Source: Aschersonia sp. MBC 622 (Eukaryota; Ascomycota; Sordariomycetes; Hypocreales; Clavicipitaceae). From it: a DNA stretch of 64,000 bases. The stretch spans positions 1 through 64,000 of the forward strand of contig JARJPL010000174.1 in the NCBI GenBank assembly GCA_030782805.1, written 5' to 3'. Made by a program: the position numbers and the translations under genes. The notes under the pieces are model-generated. The model saw only the letters and a program-made list of their open reading frames with translations, did no database searches and was not told the DNA's origin. Below are positions 23,012-34,801 of this stretch, one piece after another (within the stretch, counting starts at the first letter, position 1; the number at the start of each line of letters is the position of its first letter).

Positions 23012-25715
23012 CTACACCCTCATCATCTCCAACATGACTCTAAGAGACAGATTATCTCGACCAAATTTCCCCTCCAAAATACCAACTTCTCTCTCCAGCT
23101 CATCAAACAGCTGTCTCAAGAGACTGAGCGTGCAGTTTAGACTTTTTGCCTTGTTCATCATGGCCAGTATCTCCTTCTTCATCTCGACACTCAATTTTCC
23201 CTCGACCCTCCGCTTCATGAGAAGAGCGTGCAGATGCATAGCATCCTGCGCAAACTTTGCGTGCGCGCCCAGCGTCTGGATACAATGAATCAGCGCAAAC
23301 GAGTACTTTCCCTCGTCCAAGTCTTCCGCGAATCCCTTTTGCTGGGCATAGTCGGCCGACGTCAGGTTCTGATAGTCATCCCGGATCTGGAAGAAGCGTC
23401 CAATCAGACAGCTGAACCGGCTCAGATCAGCATCAGTAATCTGCGCGCCGGTCGGGCTCTCGGCAAGCATCAGCCTTGTCAGCATGCGAAACATGCCACC
23501 CGTCTTCTTGTCCACCATCTTCAGGTACTCTGGCACCGAGGGGCATCGCGCAGTCTCCGTCCAGTGCAGGTCGTAGCTCTGGCCCACGTGGAGCTGCTGC
23601 ATCTCTTCGATGAAAATGGCAAGACAAGCGGGATTGCCAAGTTGGGAAGCCACAGTGGTTGCTTGAATGTATTGATATGTCGCGCTGTTGATTGTCTGCG
23701 CAGTGCCGTAGATACTGTGGGTGGAAGGCTTGCCACGACGGAGCGGAGAGGCGTCTTGCATATCATCGAGCCTGAACCACGTTAGCTCCTGAAAAAAGAC
23801 CAAGCAGAGTGCCTTGCAAAGCGGCGACGGCAGATGATTCAGTTGGGGCTGAAAAAGGCATACATACATGAGAGATGCGCCATGCAACATTTGAATGATG
23901 CTCTTGATTCTGACTGTGGATTCGGCAGGGACAGCGAGCCATTTATTGAGAGCATCGATGGCCTGGTCACGTATGCCCTTGGATGGGAGCGACTTTAAGT
24001 AGTGATAAGGTTGCAGAATGACCTATTAAAATTGTCAGTTGCCGCCGAGGAAACACTTTTGCTACCGGAGGCTCGGGCAAACCCAGACTCAACATACACT
24101 ATCGTCCAGGTCCGTCAGATTTCGATCAAGGGCCATGGCCATGAGATTCTTGGGATCAGACAAATCAGTAATAGATTTATCAGAAACTGCCGAATTCTGG
24201 GCAATATCGCCACCATTGACTTTGGCAGCGACATCTCCGCCGTTGGTACAAGTGAAACCATTGACGCCGTCAGCGCCATCTCCGCCGTTGGTATAGTTGA
24301 AACCATTGACCCTGCTAGCGTTGTCTCTGCCGTTGATGCCGTTGATAAAATTGGCCTCACGACTATCAGTCGAGTCCTTGGAACAAGCGATGCCGTTTAG
24401 ATGATTAGCACCATCAAGTCCGTTAGCATTGCCATGATTGACTCCATTGACTCGGTTGGCAATGTTGGCGTCATCGACGCCGTTGGCACTATCGCCATTT
24501 TCCCTCATGGTTATATTCATCATCGGAAGTTGCTCACTGAGGAGACCATTGCATTGAATATTGTCGGCAAGACATTCACCTGTGTCTTTGAGTACCCATG
24601 TTGCGGGATGTTTCGCCACACCCTCTGTAGCCCGCAGCATCTGCGACTCATTGGGCTTGATGTTTTTGTGGTATCGAAGACACTGTGTGCTCCAAGCGAG
24701 GTTGCCTGACAGAGTGTACTGTATGGTCTCAATGTATTTCTTCGTGTCAAGAGAGAGATCTGTGCGCGCGCTGACGTCCTTGACATTGCGGACGTATTTG
24801 GCACACTCAACCCGGATACGCTCTTTCAAAATCTCTCTCGCTGCTTCTTCGGTGCAGCCATGCTCTTTCATGACGACCAAGACTCCGTTCTGCACGTTGG
24901 TATCGTCGCGCTCCTTTTCAAAAGAGAACAAGTCATTTGTGAGGGAGGCAGTGGCTAGAGCAGGCATGAGCAACTGCTCGACTTGGTCGGCTTCGTCGTC
25001 TGGGATGGTGAGAGCGCAGCCAAAGGTGACAAGCCCGTGCCAAAGCCTAGGAAGCATCGTATCAGTCTGAATACATTGTGGCCTTTGGGACTTGGAATCG
25101 GTACTTACATGTAACCAACATCAAAGGCCCGATATGGGATATATTCTTCGAGGGTCTTGAAGTCAGTGACTTTCTGCCGTCTGCTGGAGTGTTGAACACA
25201 CGATGCCCAGCTCTTGGCAACAGTCGTGGCTCTCTCAGGGTCAATGGCTATCATCTCCTGGATGATTTGAGCTGCGATTTTGGCCTTTCCAGAAGCGCTC
25301 TTTGCCTTGAGCTCACCCACATCTTGCAGCGTCGCCCCCATTTCTCCTAGATCTGCGTCCTGAATGTCATTGTCGATGACATCTAAATTGATGAGCCATG
25401 TCAAAGATTCACAATCAGACAGAGTTTTCACATACCATCATGTATGAAACCGACCTCGAGGGCATAGGCAATAATTTCCAATCTATCGGGGAGACATCCA
25501 GGTACCGTTACAGCAATGAAACTAAACGTCGGACCCAAGAGGCCGCGGTAGGGGTTCTCGAGCGGCCCGACAAGGCGACGCCAGTCTTCTTGGGCTCTGA
25601 ATGCACCGACCTCTTCGAGGTCGGCAGCCTCATGTATGCGCAGATCGATGCCTGGGCAGAGACCCTCCTTGTCATGAACAGAGGCGTCGATCAAGGTAGA
25701 GAACTTGTAGTCCAT
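23012..25715 (-). CDS. chimeric terpene synthase (cyclase plus prenyltransferase)
   Basis: This is a bifunctional enzyme that would condense C5 units into a C20 or C25 diphosphate and cyclise it, as fusicoccadiene and ophiobolin F synthases do. Five exons (25715-25436, 25382-25109, 25046-24098, 24022-23868, 23771-23012) encode 805 residues with all phases matching. The N-terminal class I cyclase starts with KFSTLIDASVHDKEGLCPGI and WRRLVGPL. The metal-binding DDVID motif (93-97) is assembled across the first intron. The NSE motif NDLFSFEKE occupies 222-230. A linker of roughly residues 350-480 is rich in Asn-Gly repeats. The prenyltransferase begins near 500 (LQPYHYLKSLPSKGIRD), with the first Asp motif DDMQD (555-559, built across intron 4) and the second DDYQN (684-688). 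Both active sites look intact. It shares a divergent promoter with the P450. Chain length and skeleton cannot be read from sequence. Confidence 0.95.
24212..24346 (-). repeat. 45-bp repeats in the terpene synthase linker
   Basis: Three consecutive 45-bp units, starting at 24212, 24257 and 24302 (the third diverged), encode 15-residue Asn/Gly/Asp-rich repeats between the cyclase and prenyltransferase domains. Further imperfect Asn-Gly repeats extend toward 24520. Confidence 0.8.
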
Positions 25716-26853
25716 TTTGCACGCAGTCCTTGCACCTGGTTGAGTTGGAGGGCAGAGTTGGAGGCTTTGGCTCTTCAGTGTACAGTGACGAAGTGTATCC
25801 TACTAGTGCGTAGGAGCACAACAGAATGAGATGAACGACAACGAGAAAGAGTAAATCACTCCAACGATTATTGATCTGATTCAGAGTCTTGACCAGCATG
25901 TAGAAGTTTAGTGGTGCTGAAGAGACCCATCTATACATTGTCCAACAGTCGAACGAGTACTTTATAGATCAAACCTTGAATCATCGAGACCTCTGGTGTG
26001 TATCACCAGGCTGTTGGCGTCCGGAGTACATCTGAATGGGGACAAGCCCCTTCAAGTGCATGGAGAAGTCATTGAATCCTCAGCATTAATCCGGGAAAGT
26101 TGCCAGTCCGACACGGTTACTCGGTCGAGCCCGACCAATCTATCCCCAGCGGACGATACAACAAGAAGCGTGGCAGCCATTATGGGATACAAAGAAGGCA
26201 CTCTATTCCAATATTCTAAATATCTAGTTTTTTTGCTCTAATCTATTCTGGACCCAATAATTGCAAATGGTCCCCCTGTGATGGAGGTATGCCGTTGAAG
26301 TACGAAGACTAGACTGCGCTTCGTGCTATTCTCCATTTTTCTTCTTTCAAATATATAATTCTCGTCGCTGCAAACAAATGTAACTAACCGTTAATCAAAC
26401 ATTTCTATGCAAGTAATATTTATCGGGTGCTTTGAAGAGGCTGCCATGGTTTGTTACGGCTACTGACATTCGGCTGACCGGAAAAATGACCCTTTCTGGC
26501 CACCATAGAGACGCTGCTGATATTGCCATAGTCAGCAATAAAGTAAATTAGATGATTGTTTCTTTCAGCCCTGTTTCTTGATATTTCCTACACGTTAGTG
26601 GAAGGATGGAGGCTGAACGGGGAGTGGCTGTATTGGGCAACGAGCCGAGCCTCACCGGACAACGTCCGAGTCTTAGACCAGCTGGAGTAGCAAACGGGAT
26701 TCCAGGAACAAGTATCTCGAGAGCGATGTAGTTGCTGCTTATTTTTTTTTCGGGATTCATTTAATAAAGACTCAGTGTCAATTTTGGTCAATTTATACTA
26801 CGCAGCAATTTGACTTCACTCTGTGTCCGGAAAATACCTTACTTTTGTGTAAA
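25716..26853. promoter_or_regulatory. divergent promoter of terpene synthase and P450 genes
   Basis: This 1.1-kb region lies between the two start codons and is the most likely control region of the cluster core. It contains a direct repeat CGG-N5-CGG near 26114-26124 and an inverted repeat GGTCG-N4-CGACC at 26123-26136, the kinds of site bound by Zn2Cys6 regulators. No open frame of substance is present. Confidence 0.6.
26123..26136. promoter_or_regulatory. inverted repeat, candidate Zn2Cys6 operator
   Basis: GGTCGAGCCCGACC has 5-bp arms and a 4-bp spacer and contains TCG-N4-CGA. AflR of Aspergillus binds TCG-N5-CGA, so this is one base shorter. Because an AflR-type regulator is encoded 4 kb away, it is a reasonable but unproven operator. 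Confidence 0.3.
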
Positions 26854-28776
26854 ATGGAGCTCTTATTTTCTAAACAGGCTTTCCAATGGGCCATTACCGC
26901 CCTTGGAATATGTGTGTTCTACATCGTTGCTATCGTTTTTCATCGTCTCTTTCTCTCCCCCATTGCAAAGTTTCCAGGGCCAAAGCTAGCCGCAGCAACA
27001 AGTTGGTACGAGGTCTACTATGATGTCGTCAAGAAGGGAAGATATCTATACGAGATTGAGAGAATGCATGACCAATACGGTATATTACACATATTGCACA
27101 TATTACCTTCCCCACCCTTCCCCAGGAAAAACCACTTGAACGTGCCAACGGGCTAATTCGTAGGGCATTATAGGTCCGATTGTGAGAATCAACCCAGACG
27201 AGCTTTCCATTCGAGACAACACGTACTATGACAAACTCTACGTCATAGGGTCCGTCCGACCTTCCGACAGGTACGAAGGCTTCGTCAAGGGCGTCGTCGA
27301 CTTTGAAGGATCGCATCTCGCGACAATTGACCACCACCTCCACCGCGCGCGGAGAAGGCCGCTCGACCCGTACTTTTCCCGCAGCGGAGTGTCCAAGCTG
27401 GAGCCCATGGTGGCCGAGGTGTGCGAGAAGCTAATTGTGCATCGCTTCGAGACCTTTCGGGGAAGCGGCCGGGTCGTCCGGCTCGACCATGCCTTTACTG
27501 CCTTTTCGGGCGACGTGATCTGCCGGCTGTGCATGGACAACCCGCCGAGCTTTGTAGAGGATCCCGAGTTTGCGCCAGAGTGGTTTGATCTTTTCCATGA
27601 TGGTGCCGTGTCGCTGCCGCTATTCATGGGTCTACCTTGGCTGATTCGGTGAGCATAGTCCTGGTCAGATTTTGGCGTATGGATTTTCGTTTGCTAAACA
27701 AGACAGTCTCATCCGCCTGGTTCCGGAACGTATCATGACAAAACTCAGTCGCAACATTCACACCTTCAACAAATTCAAGCTGGTGAGATGAACTATGCTT
27801 GAAGCTCCTTCAAAAGACTAGCCTCCGTGTGCTGACATGTGTCGTCTTCAGATGTGTCAAGGCCATATTAGAGATGCGCAGAAGGAAAAGTCCACCATGG
27901 AGCTAAAAAGCACACTGACGGGCGGCACTCGGGACACTTTATTCCGACATCTACTGAATAGTGACCTCCCACCATCTGAGCTTTCAGAGGAGCGTCTCTC
28001 GAGGGAGGCGCAGGTCCTCATTGGCGCCGGAACCATGACTACAGCCGGGACATTGGCCTTTCTCTGCTACTACATCTTGGCTGACCCAGCCATCAAGGAA
28101 CGCCTGACAACAGACTTGACAGAAGTGATGAAAGGCTACCCGGACAAGAAGCCGACCTGGGCAGAGCTGGAAAAGGTGGAATATCTGCAGGCATTAATCA
28201 AGGAGGGTCTTCGGTATCTCATCCTGTCCCCGCCAATGCTGCGCTGACGTCTTGCTAATCGCTTTGTACCATATAGTCTGAGTTATGGCACCATGCACCG
28301 TCGTCCTCGCGTCTCGCCGTCTCAGCCTCTGGCTTTCAGGGAGTGGGTGATTCCGGCTGGCGTGCCCGTCGGCATGTCAGCCTACTTCCAGCACCGCGAT
28401 CCATCTATATTTCCCAGCCCAGAGAAATTCATGCCCGAGAGATGGCTGCAAAACGTCACTCCCGAGATGCAGCACAGCCTTGTTCCATTTTCAAAAGGAT
28501 CACGGCACTGTCTCGGGATGCAGTAAGTCAATTCTTGGCCCCCCTTCATCTGCCCGCAAGCTTGTGCGCTTCGGATACAACGTAAAGTGACACTGACGGT
28601 ATCATATTAGTCTCGCGTACTGTGAGATTAACTTTATTCTCGCCGCACTTTTCCGCCCTGGCGGTGCCGAGTTCAGCCTCCACGAGACGGATGAGTCAGA
28701 CGTCAAGATGGTTCATGACCTCATCGTACCGCTGCGAAGGCTGGGCTCAAAGGGTGTCCAAATAAGGTTTCACTAG
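26854..28776 (+). CDS. cytochrome P450, trichodiene-oxygenase-like
   Basis: This is a microsomal haem monooxygenase, probably oxidising the terpene made by the neighbouring synthase. Six exons (26854-27079, 27174-27648, 27707-27782, 27852-28213, 28277-28522, 28611-28776) encode 516 residues, a normal length. An N-terminal membrane anchor (FQWAITALGICVFYIVAIVF) is followed by a Pro-rich hinge FPGPKLAAAT and YGPIVRINPDELSI, which recall the Tri4/CYP58-like group. The ExxR motif is KEGLR. The haem loop is FSKGSRHCLG with Cys458 as the thiolate ligand, split from the following helix by the last intron. The I-helix reads GAGTMTTAG (318-323), with Met321 where an acidic residue normally sits. Start 26854 is the first ATG in frame. 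It is divergent from the terpene synthase, and the two are probably co-regulated. Confidence 0.93.
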
Positions 28777-29091
28777 GTCGCATTCCACACATTGTAGTTA
28801 AACTTAGTATTAGATATGTACGCAGGGTGAATGCTGCTTGAGCAACCAGCCCTTGTTCGGCGGAGGCTCATCGTACAATGCAGGTTGAGAGCTGGAAACC
28901 CCAGGTTTGAGTACATTCTCGGCAGACCAAGGCCCAGACAGCAATGTAGGAGTTATGAAATGGGGCTTTGAGTGACGCTGACGGCATAAAGTCTTGCAAG
29001 TCCAGGCACGGCACGGAACGGTACTACAAAGAACCTCTAGCCTCCATGAATCAATTCGTACTGTGGCTACATCCAGGCTCAGGTCTTGGCT
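28777..29091. other. convergent intergenic region
   Basis: This 315-bp spacer lies between the 3' ends of the P450 and the AflR-type regulator genes. No gene or repeat was seen. Confidence 0.5.
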
Positions 29092-30574
29092 CTATAATGT
29101 ATAAATTGCCGCCTCAATTTCGCCAAGCTTCATAATTGCCCGAGTCAGGCTGAGCATCTGCGTTTCGCCCAGAAGCGTGCTACCAACGCTCTTCAAGTCC
29201 ACAAGCATCTCCGTCAGCGACGTCAACTGGAGCAGAATAATAGCGCGGATGAGCGTCTGCCATTCCTGAGGGCATGTGATTTCATAGTCTCCGAGAAAAA
29301 TCTCCTGCCAGCCTTTTGGTGTGTCGATTGGCTCCGGGGTGCCGCTCAGGCTGGGTTGCGCAGCGTCCATTGAGAATGCTGGTGGTGTAAGAAGACCTAA
29401 GCCTTTGCCTTTGCCGTAAGGAGAAGCGTGATCCAATGGTGAGCGCAACCCCGGAACACTCGAGCCAATATTGTTTCTGGCTTGAAACAGGAAACTTATA
29501 CGCTCGCAAGCCATGACAACTTTTTCAGACATCAGAACCAACAGAACAACAGTGTCTCTCCTGGCCATGCATACGCCGCACCTCATCAGCGAACGACAGC
29601 ACGCTATAGCCTGCTTTTGACACGCGACGATAGAGTCTAGCTCGGCGCGTTTGCCGCTCATGTAGCTAGTTTCCAATTCTTCCACGGCAAAGACGGTCGC
29701 GGCCAAGCAGTAGCAACCTGTGGTAGCGGAGCTTTCGGCCGAGAATGCCAACGAGGCCAAGATGAGCGTCTCCGATTCCGTACCGGCATCATTGGGGCCT
29801 GTCTTGAGAATTTCGGAACTCTGGGGCTGAAAAGAAAATTGGAGGTCGCTCCGTGATACTGGAAAGCCCGTGCTCAAAGGCAGCGACTGCGGTGATGTGT
29901 TTTCAGAGCTTCTGGCAGTCGCAGGTCGACTCTGCTCAGATTGCGTGTTGCGATCATTTCCGAACGGTGAAGACGACGGGTTAGGCCCAGTGAACTGGCC
30001 GGTAGACATTCGATCGAGAACGGAGATATGAGACGGGTCAAGAGTAGTCTGCACGTTCGTAGAGCGGTTGGGCTGCTGCTCCCGTGATTCCAGTTGACGC
30101 TTTACGGCATTGTCAGTTTTACCATCTGGGTGTGACTCAAAGTAATGAGACCAGCCGTCTGATGAGGTGCCATTGTCGTTTTCTGTGTTAGTAATGGTCG
30201 ACCAAGACGAAAATGACGGGTCAGGCACAGATTGGATAGAAGGCTGCCGCTGGGTTTGGTTGAAGTCGCCTCTGCACGGTTTCCTGTTTGTAGGTTTCTC
30301 GCTGAATCTGCACTTCTTTCCCAGGGACTCGCATCGGCTGCAACCATTCTGGGTACCGTTGCATTTCACCTGAGCACGTAGCGCAGATCTGTCAGTGGGA
30401 CACTCGATGAACCAGCGCATCCGCTCCTTATAGTGTGTATGAAAGTGTGCTTGGGCATACCTTTTTTGCTCTGCATCGATCACAAGCCGAGTTTCTTTCT
30501 AGATTGGAAGACCCATGGGGTCTCTCGATGAATTCTGCCTCATTGCCGGACCTCTGATGCAATGTACCAAACAT
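29092..30574 (-). CDS. AflR-type Zn2Cys6 transcription factor
   Basis: This is a likely pathway-specific regulator of the terpene cluster. Exons 30574-30461 and 30369-29092 encode 463 residues. The 91-bp intron cuts the zinc cluster, which on splicing reads ACDRCRAKK-VKCNG with cysteines at 31, 34, 41, 48, 51 and 58 (C-x2-C-x6-C-x6-C-x2-C-x6-C). The C-terminal half matches the AflR-family regulatory domain pattern: CYCLAATVFAVEELE, then IVACQKQAIACCRSLMRC and DTVVLLVLMSEKVVMACERI. It ends with DYEITCPQEWQTLIRAIILL and a helical tail. The middle is Ser/Thr/Gln-rich and low in complexity. Proteins of this type control toxin and pigment clusters in other fungi (for example AflR for aflatoxin). 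Its position between P450 and transporters fits such a role. Direct DNA targets are unproven. Confidence 0.9.
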
Positions 30575-32142
30575 GACGCAGCTAATGGTGTGCGGACGAG
30601 ACCTGGAGAGGAGGCAACGGCGAACAATATAACGCACATACAGATATCAAGATGAGAAGTAGACTTTACAGGAAGACGTTGATAAGAATACTTATGCAAC
30701 GGCTACTAGGCTCCGAGGTCCATAGCACTCGAAGCGGGAGTGACCAATACCTAAAGGTCAATAGCTCCGGGGACACCTGTATGTGCTGACAAGTAACCGC
30801 ATGGTTCGAGATATTACGCCGTGATGACATGGCAGCTAACCAGGCTGTCTGTACTGCAAAACAATCCAGGCTGCCTGCCAAGCACCAATAGCAGCCGTAC
30901 CATGGCCTCTGACCTGTATGACTATTTAATATCTGAGCGTTATCAGATTTTTCAGCAGCAGCCACCCGAGGTCTCTGCATATTCCTTTGGGGGCCCGTTC
31001 GATCTGACGAGACGTCGTGCCGAGCGGCTGCACAAACGCCCGTGTCGCGGCTTCATCTCGGACGGGATCTGTTTGACTGTCTTAATCGCAAAGAGAATGA
31101 ATTGTCAGGCTCCATGATTGACATTTGGTAGCCATTGCACGACAGCTGGCCGCCGTGTAGTTTGTGGGGGGATTTAGGCCAAGTCTAACCAGGCTTCTAA
31201 GCAGTCCACACTCAGCTTCAGCCTCAGCCTATGTGCCACCCTTGGAGCCTTGCCATTGCCTAGAGCCTTGTCATTGCCCGGAGCCTTGTCATTGTTTTAT
31301 AACCCACAGTACACTGCCATCTATCCAGCTTGCCGTGCCCAATACGACTCGATCCTGCCGGGAAACCGGACCATTCTTACCGGGTGGGCACTTTCGCGCT
31401 GGTTTCCCTTGGCAAGCCTGCAACCTGCCGGTATCTCATGCAGCTGTCGGGACGTTGCACGTGGGATGCTTGCTATATATGTGAGGCTCTGCGTATATAG
31501 CCAAAGAACTGAGGAATCGGCAAGAGGGTAACTGTCAGTGTTGATGGATAATCCCAAGCGCGGCCACCGGCGATGAAGGTGCAGTGGTGGCAGTGTTAGT
31601 CAGCGGTTGAGACGCCGCCACCAATCGCATTGACAGGTCATAAAGGCAGGAAAAGGATTCTATAAGTTTTCCAAAAAGAAAATACGTATAAACTAGTCAT
31701 ATTTGATAGTCATAAGAAGGAATCAGCAAATGTCCGATTAAATGGCAAGAGGGACAAAGAAGCTGGCCTACCCTCATATTCCACCAAAACCAGCACCTAG
31801 AATAATACTGAAATGATAGAAAATAGATGGAATATATAGTTAAGACAGAAAGCATTATTTAGCCATGAATCATCCCAAGTTAGTTTTTTATACTAAACGC
31901 TACTTTCTAGAATTAATAAATAATAAAAACAAGGTAGACTTACTTTAGGGATTCTTATTTTAGGCTATTTAGTTTGTCCCCCCGCTGCATAGGTCTAAAT
32001 GCTCTTTGAAAGGACATAATTATATGATTACTAATAGTAAATACACTTGTCTATGCTCTAAAATTAAATATTATTATGGTATAATCAATAAAATCTATTC
32101 CATGGTCCGTAAAGGGGATCTGCTCCGATAACGCACCTTCTA
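30575..32142. other. intergenic region with AT-rich distal part
   Basis: The first part is the promoter of the AflR-type gene. From about 31600 to 32130 the sequence is strongly AT-rich with many TA steps and no open frames. This is compatible with a decayed, RIP-affected repeat, though no element could be named. The ABCG gene ends just beyond. Confidence 0.45.
31245..31298 (+). repeat. 18-bp tandem repeat, three units
   Basis: Three adjacent 18-bp units of the form GAGCCTTG(C/T)CATTG followed by a variable four-base end lie in non-coding sequence between the regulator and ABCG genes. Confidence 0.75.
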
Positions 32143-34156
32143 TTATTTTCGGAGTACCAGAACAAGATATGCAAGCACTCTGTACCCTGCAATGATGCCA
32201 ATCATGATCCCGATCCAGGTACCTTCAAGCCCCGTCTCAATGCTAAACTGGCGCAACACGTCTGTGCCTCGTATTTTACCTTGTGCGTTGAGATCGCTCG
32301 GATACTGGCACTGATATTGGCCTGACGATGTCTCTGCGCAGCGATACTCGCGATCCTTGAACTCGTTGACCATCATACCCTGAAATACGTAGGCCTGGTA
32401 GTCAATGTAGTGAAAAACATATTTCCAAAACACGTTGAGAATATTCATTGGAACGAGGAAGCCGTCGACGCACATCCACAGGCCGTTGGCAAAGGCAGTG
32501 ACAGCCAGGGCCACGACAAAAATGTCAAAAATGCAAGAGACCAAGACGACGAGCGACTCGGCGGCGACGAGATCGAGAAACAGCCATAGTACCCACGTGA
32601 AGAATGCAGAGCCGCCCGGCCGGAAATTCGATAGCCAATATTCGACGGCTGAGAAGAGCAGGGCAATGAGGAAGAGAAAAGGCAGACCAATCAAGAAATT
32701 GGCAACCAGAAATCCGAGCGGCCCAACGAGACCATTGGCGCGTTCTTGCTTAAAGGTGCTCAAGTCTTCCAAAAACGCCGGCACATAGGCGACAGCCATG
32801 AAAGACATGAATGCGCCACCAAAGAATAGCGCATTGATGTATGGTTGGATATACTGCTGTTCGGTTTTCAGACGCAAAAAGACGGTGCCCATCAAAATAG
32901 CAAGGCCGAGATACATTGCGATTCGAATACCGTAGGTAATGACGTCTCGGTAAGATTTGATCCATGAGCGCTGGAGCAGAACAAGTGGTGTCATCCAGGC
33001 CGCAGGCTTCTCAGGTTTGAGAGGCGAGCTCACTTGCTGCAGTTGTCGAGCTTTGCTCACAGATGTGTCCAGATCTACACGCTGCCTTGAAGCTGCCCAT
33101 GTTTTACAGATCTTGTCGGTCCTGGCGCAAATCTCACCGTCCTTGTCCAGGTCGGTATTGATAAGGTCGAGGTAGAACTCGGCCGCGTTTGTTTCGGGTG
33201 GGATGGAGTATCCAATCGTGTTAAAGTACGAGGAGGCGTCGAAAACGGGCCCGTAATAGCATGTCTTGCCGCCGGAGAGAAGGCAGAGCTTGTCGAATTG
33301 TCGAAAGGTGGCGGAAGAGGGCTGATGAATCGAAGCGATAATTATGAGCTGTTGAAAACTGTTAGAATTGCAACAGTACCTGAAGGAAAAAAAACATAAT
33401 CCTCGACCTACGTTATTCTGCCGCCCGATAGACTTGATGTAGCTGCAGACCTCGAAGCTGAGTGCAGAGTCAAGGCCACTCGTGGGCTCGTCAAGGAACA
33501 AAATCTTGGGGTTCGTGACAAGACGGCTCGCGATACCAAGTCTCTTCTTCTGACCGCCACTAAGTCCCCTTTTGATGGGTGTACCAACAATGGTATCTCG
33601 CTGAGCGTGAAGACCAAAGCTGTTGATGAGGTCGTCGACACGTTGCAGAGCATCCTTCTTTGATGTTTTACTGCAGCTCAGTCAGTGGGAAGTGACATGT
33701 AAATAATGACCTCGATGACTTTTACCTTGGAAGTGCGAGTCTGGCTGCAAATACCATGGTTTCCTTTACTGTCAAGCTGCCAATCAACGAGTCTTCTTGC
33801 TCGACATAGGCAGACAAGTCTCGGATAGTCTTCAAGTTGACGGGCTGTCCGTTGACTAGAATATCGCCAGTGGTGGTAGATCCGGCAGCGGCAATGCGGT
33901 GGGCCAAGGCATTGAGAAGAGTCGTCTTGCCTGAGCCGCTGGGGCCCATGATGGCGAGCATCTCGCCCGGGCGCACGAAGCCGGAGCTCTGGGACAGGAT
34001 GGACAGAGGGGCATGAGACGCCCTGTCTTTGACTTGGACCTCCAATTTTTCCCACGCAAACGATTCCACAGAGTCGTTTGCGAGATGTGACGTCTTTAAA
34101 TGATTCATTTCCAGGTCTAGGGACTGGTTTCCCCCGGCAGTGGTAGAGGTAGCCAT
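32143..34156 (-). CDS. half-size ABCG (White-type) ABC transporter
   Basis: This is a membrane exporter that must dimerise to function. Three exons (34156-33726, 33670-33412, 33348-32143) encode 631 residues. The N-terminal nucleotide-binding domain has Walker A GPSGSGKTT. After the first intron come signature LSGGQKKRLGIA and Walker B KILFLDEPTSGLDS, then the switch region SIHQPSS after the second intron. The C-terminal domain has about six membrane helices (for example YGIRIAMYLGLAILMGTVFL and GIMIGIIAGYRVLAYLVLVL). A Cys-containing outer loop (YRCAETSSGQYQCQYPS) precedes the last helix. This is the order NBD then TMD of ABCG half transporters, unlike the full-size PDR gene at 12472. Start 34213 is an in-frame alternative. 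Its location beside an AflR-type regulator suggests product efflux. Confidence 0.92.
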
Positions 34157-34801
34157 CTCTTGATGAACAGTGATTGCGAGCGATTGCAAGCCAGACAAAA
34201 AATTTCTTGCCACGAATTAAGAATGCTAATATAGATCCGATGCGGGTCTGGTAGGCGACTGGCCGAACGCCTTTTATATATTTAATGACGGAGTTGATGG
34301 AGCTTCTTACTGCATGTAATGCTGCAGGGGATCATCTACTGTGACGTCGGCGAGGGCCCGGCCCACCACCACCAACGTCGCCGACGTTGTTTACCATGTG
34401 AACGGCGCAATACTTGCTTTGAAAATGCCAATTTTCCGTACGAGACGGACTTGTTTAACAACTTCCGAGGCCGAAAATGGAAGAAAGTTGCCTTCGCTGC
34501 CTTGCCTTGGCGGGCACGCAAATACTGGTTCGTCAAGGCCAAGACTGCACATCAATCAAATTTAGTAATTGTGTGCTGCGGAGTTTCATAGACTGCACTG
34601 TGACGGGGTATTGTCTCAGTCTGTCGTAACAATCATTATCATTTGTCTTGATATACTATAATGTGGAAAGTAATATTCCGATGCATTTAGAAGCCCAATC
34701 AGCCCTCGAGAGCCAGCCCTCTCGCCCCCCAGCAAACCCCACTGCGATGATGCATGTGAGATGATGGGCCCCCCGGTTTTATTTGGCATCTATCTGCCTT
34801 A
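34157..34801. promoter_or_regulatory. promoter of the ABCG gene and 3' region of the MFS gene
   Basis: This region has no gene. It holds a 17-bp perfect palindrome at 34373-34389 and a CRE-like TGACGTC at 34342-34348, both within 235 bp of the ABCG start codon. Confidence 0.5.
34373..34389. promoter_or_regulatory. perfect 17-bp palindrome, candidate operator
   Basis: CAACGTCG-C-CGACGTTG has two 8-bp arms and a single central base. It lies about 220 bp upstream of the ABCG start codon. Perfect palindromes of this length are rare by chance and suit a dimeric regulator; which one is unknown. Confidence 0.45.
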
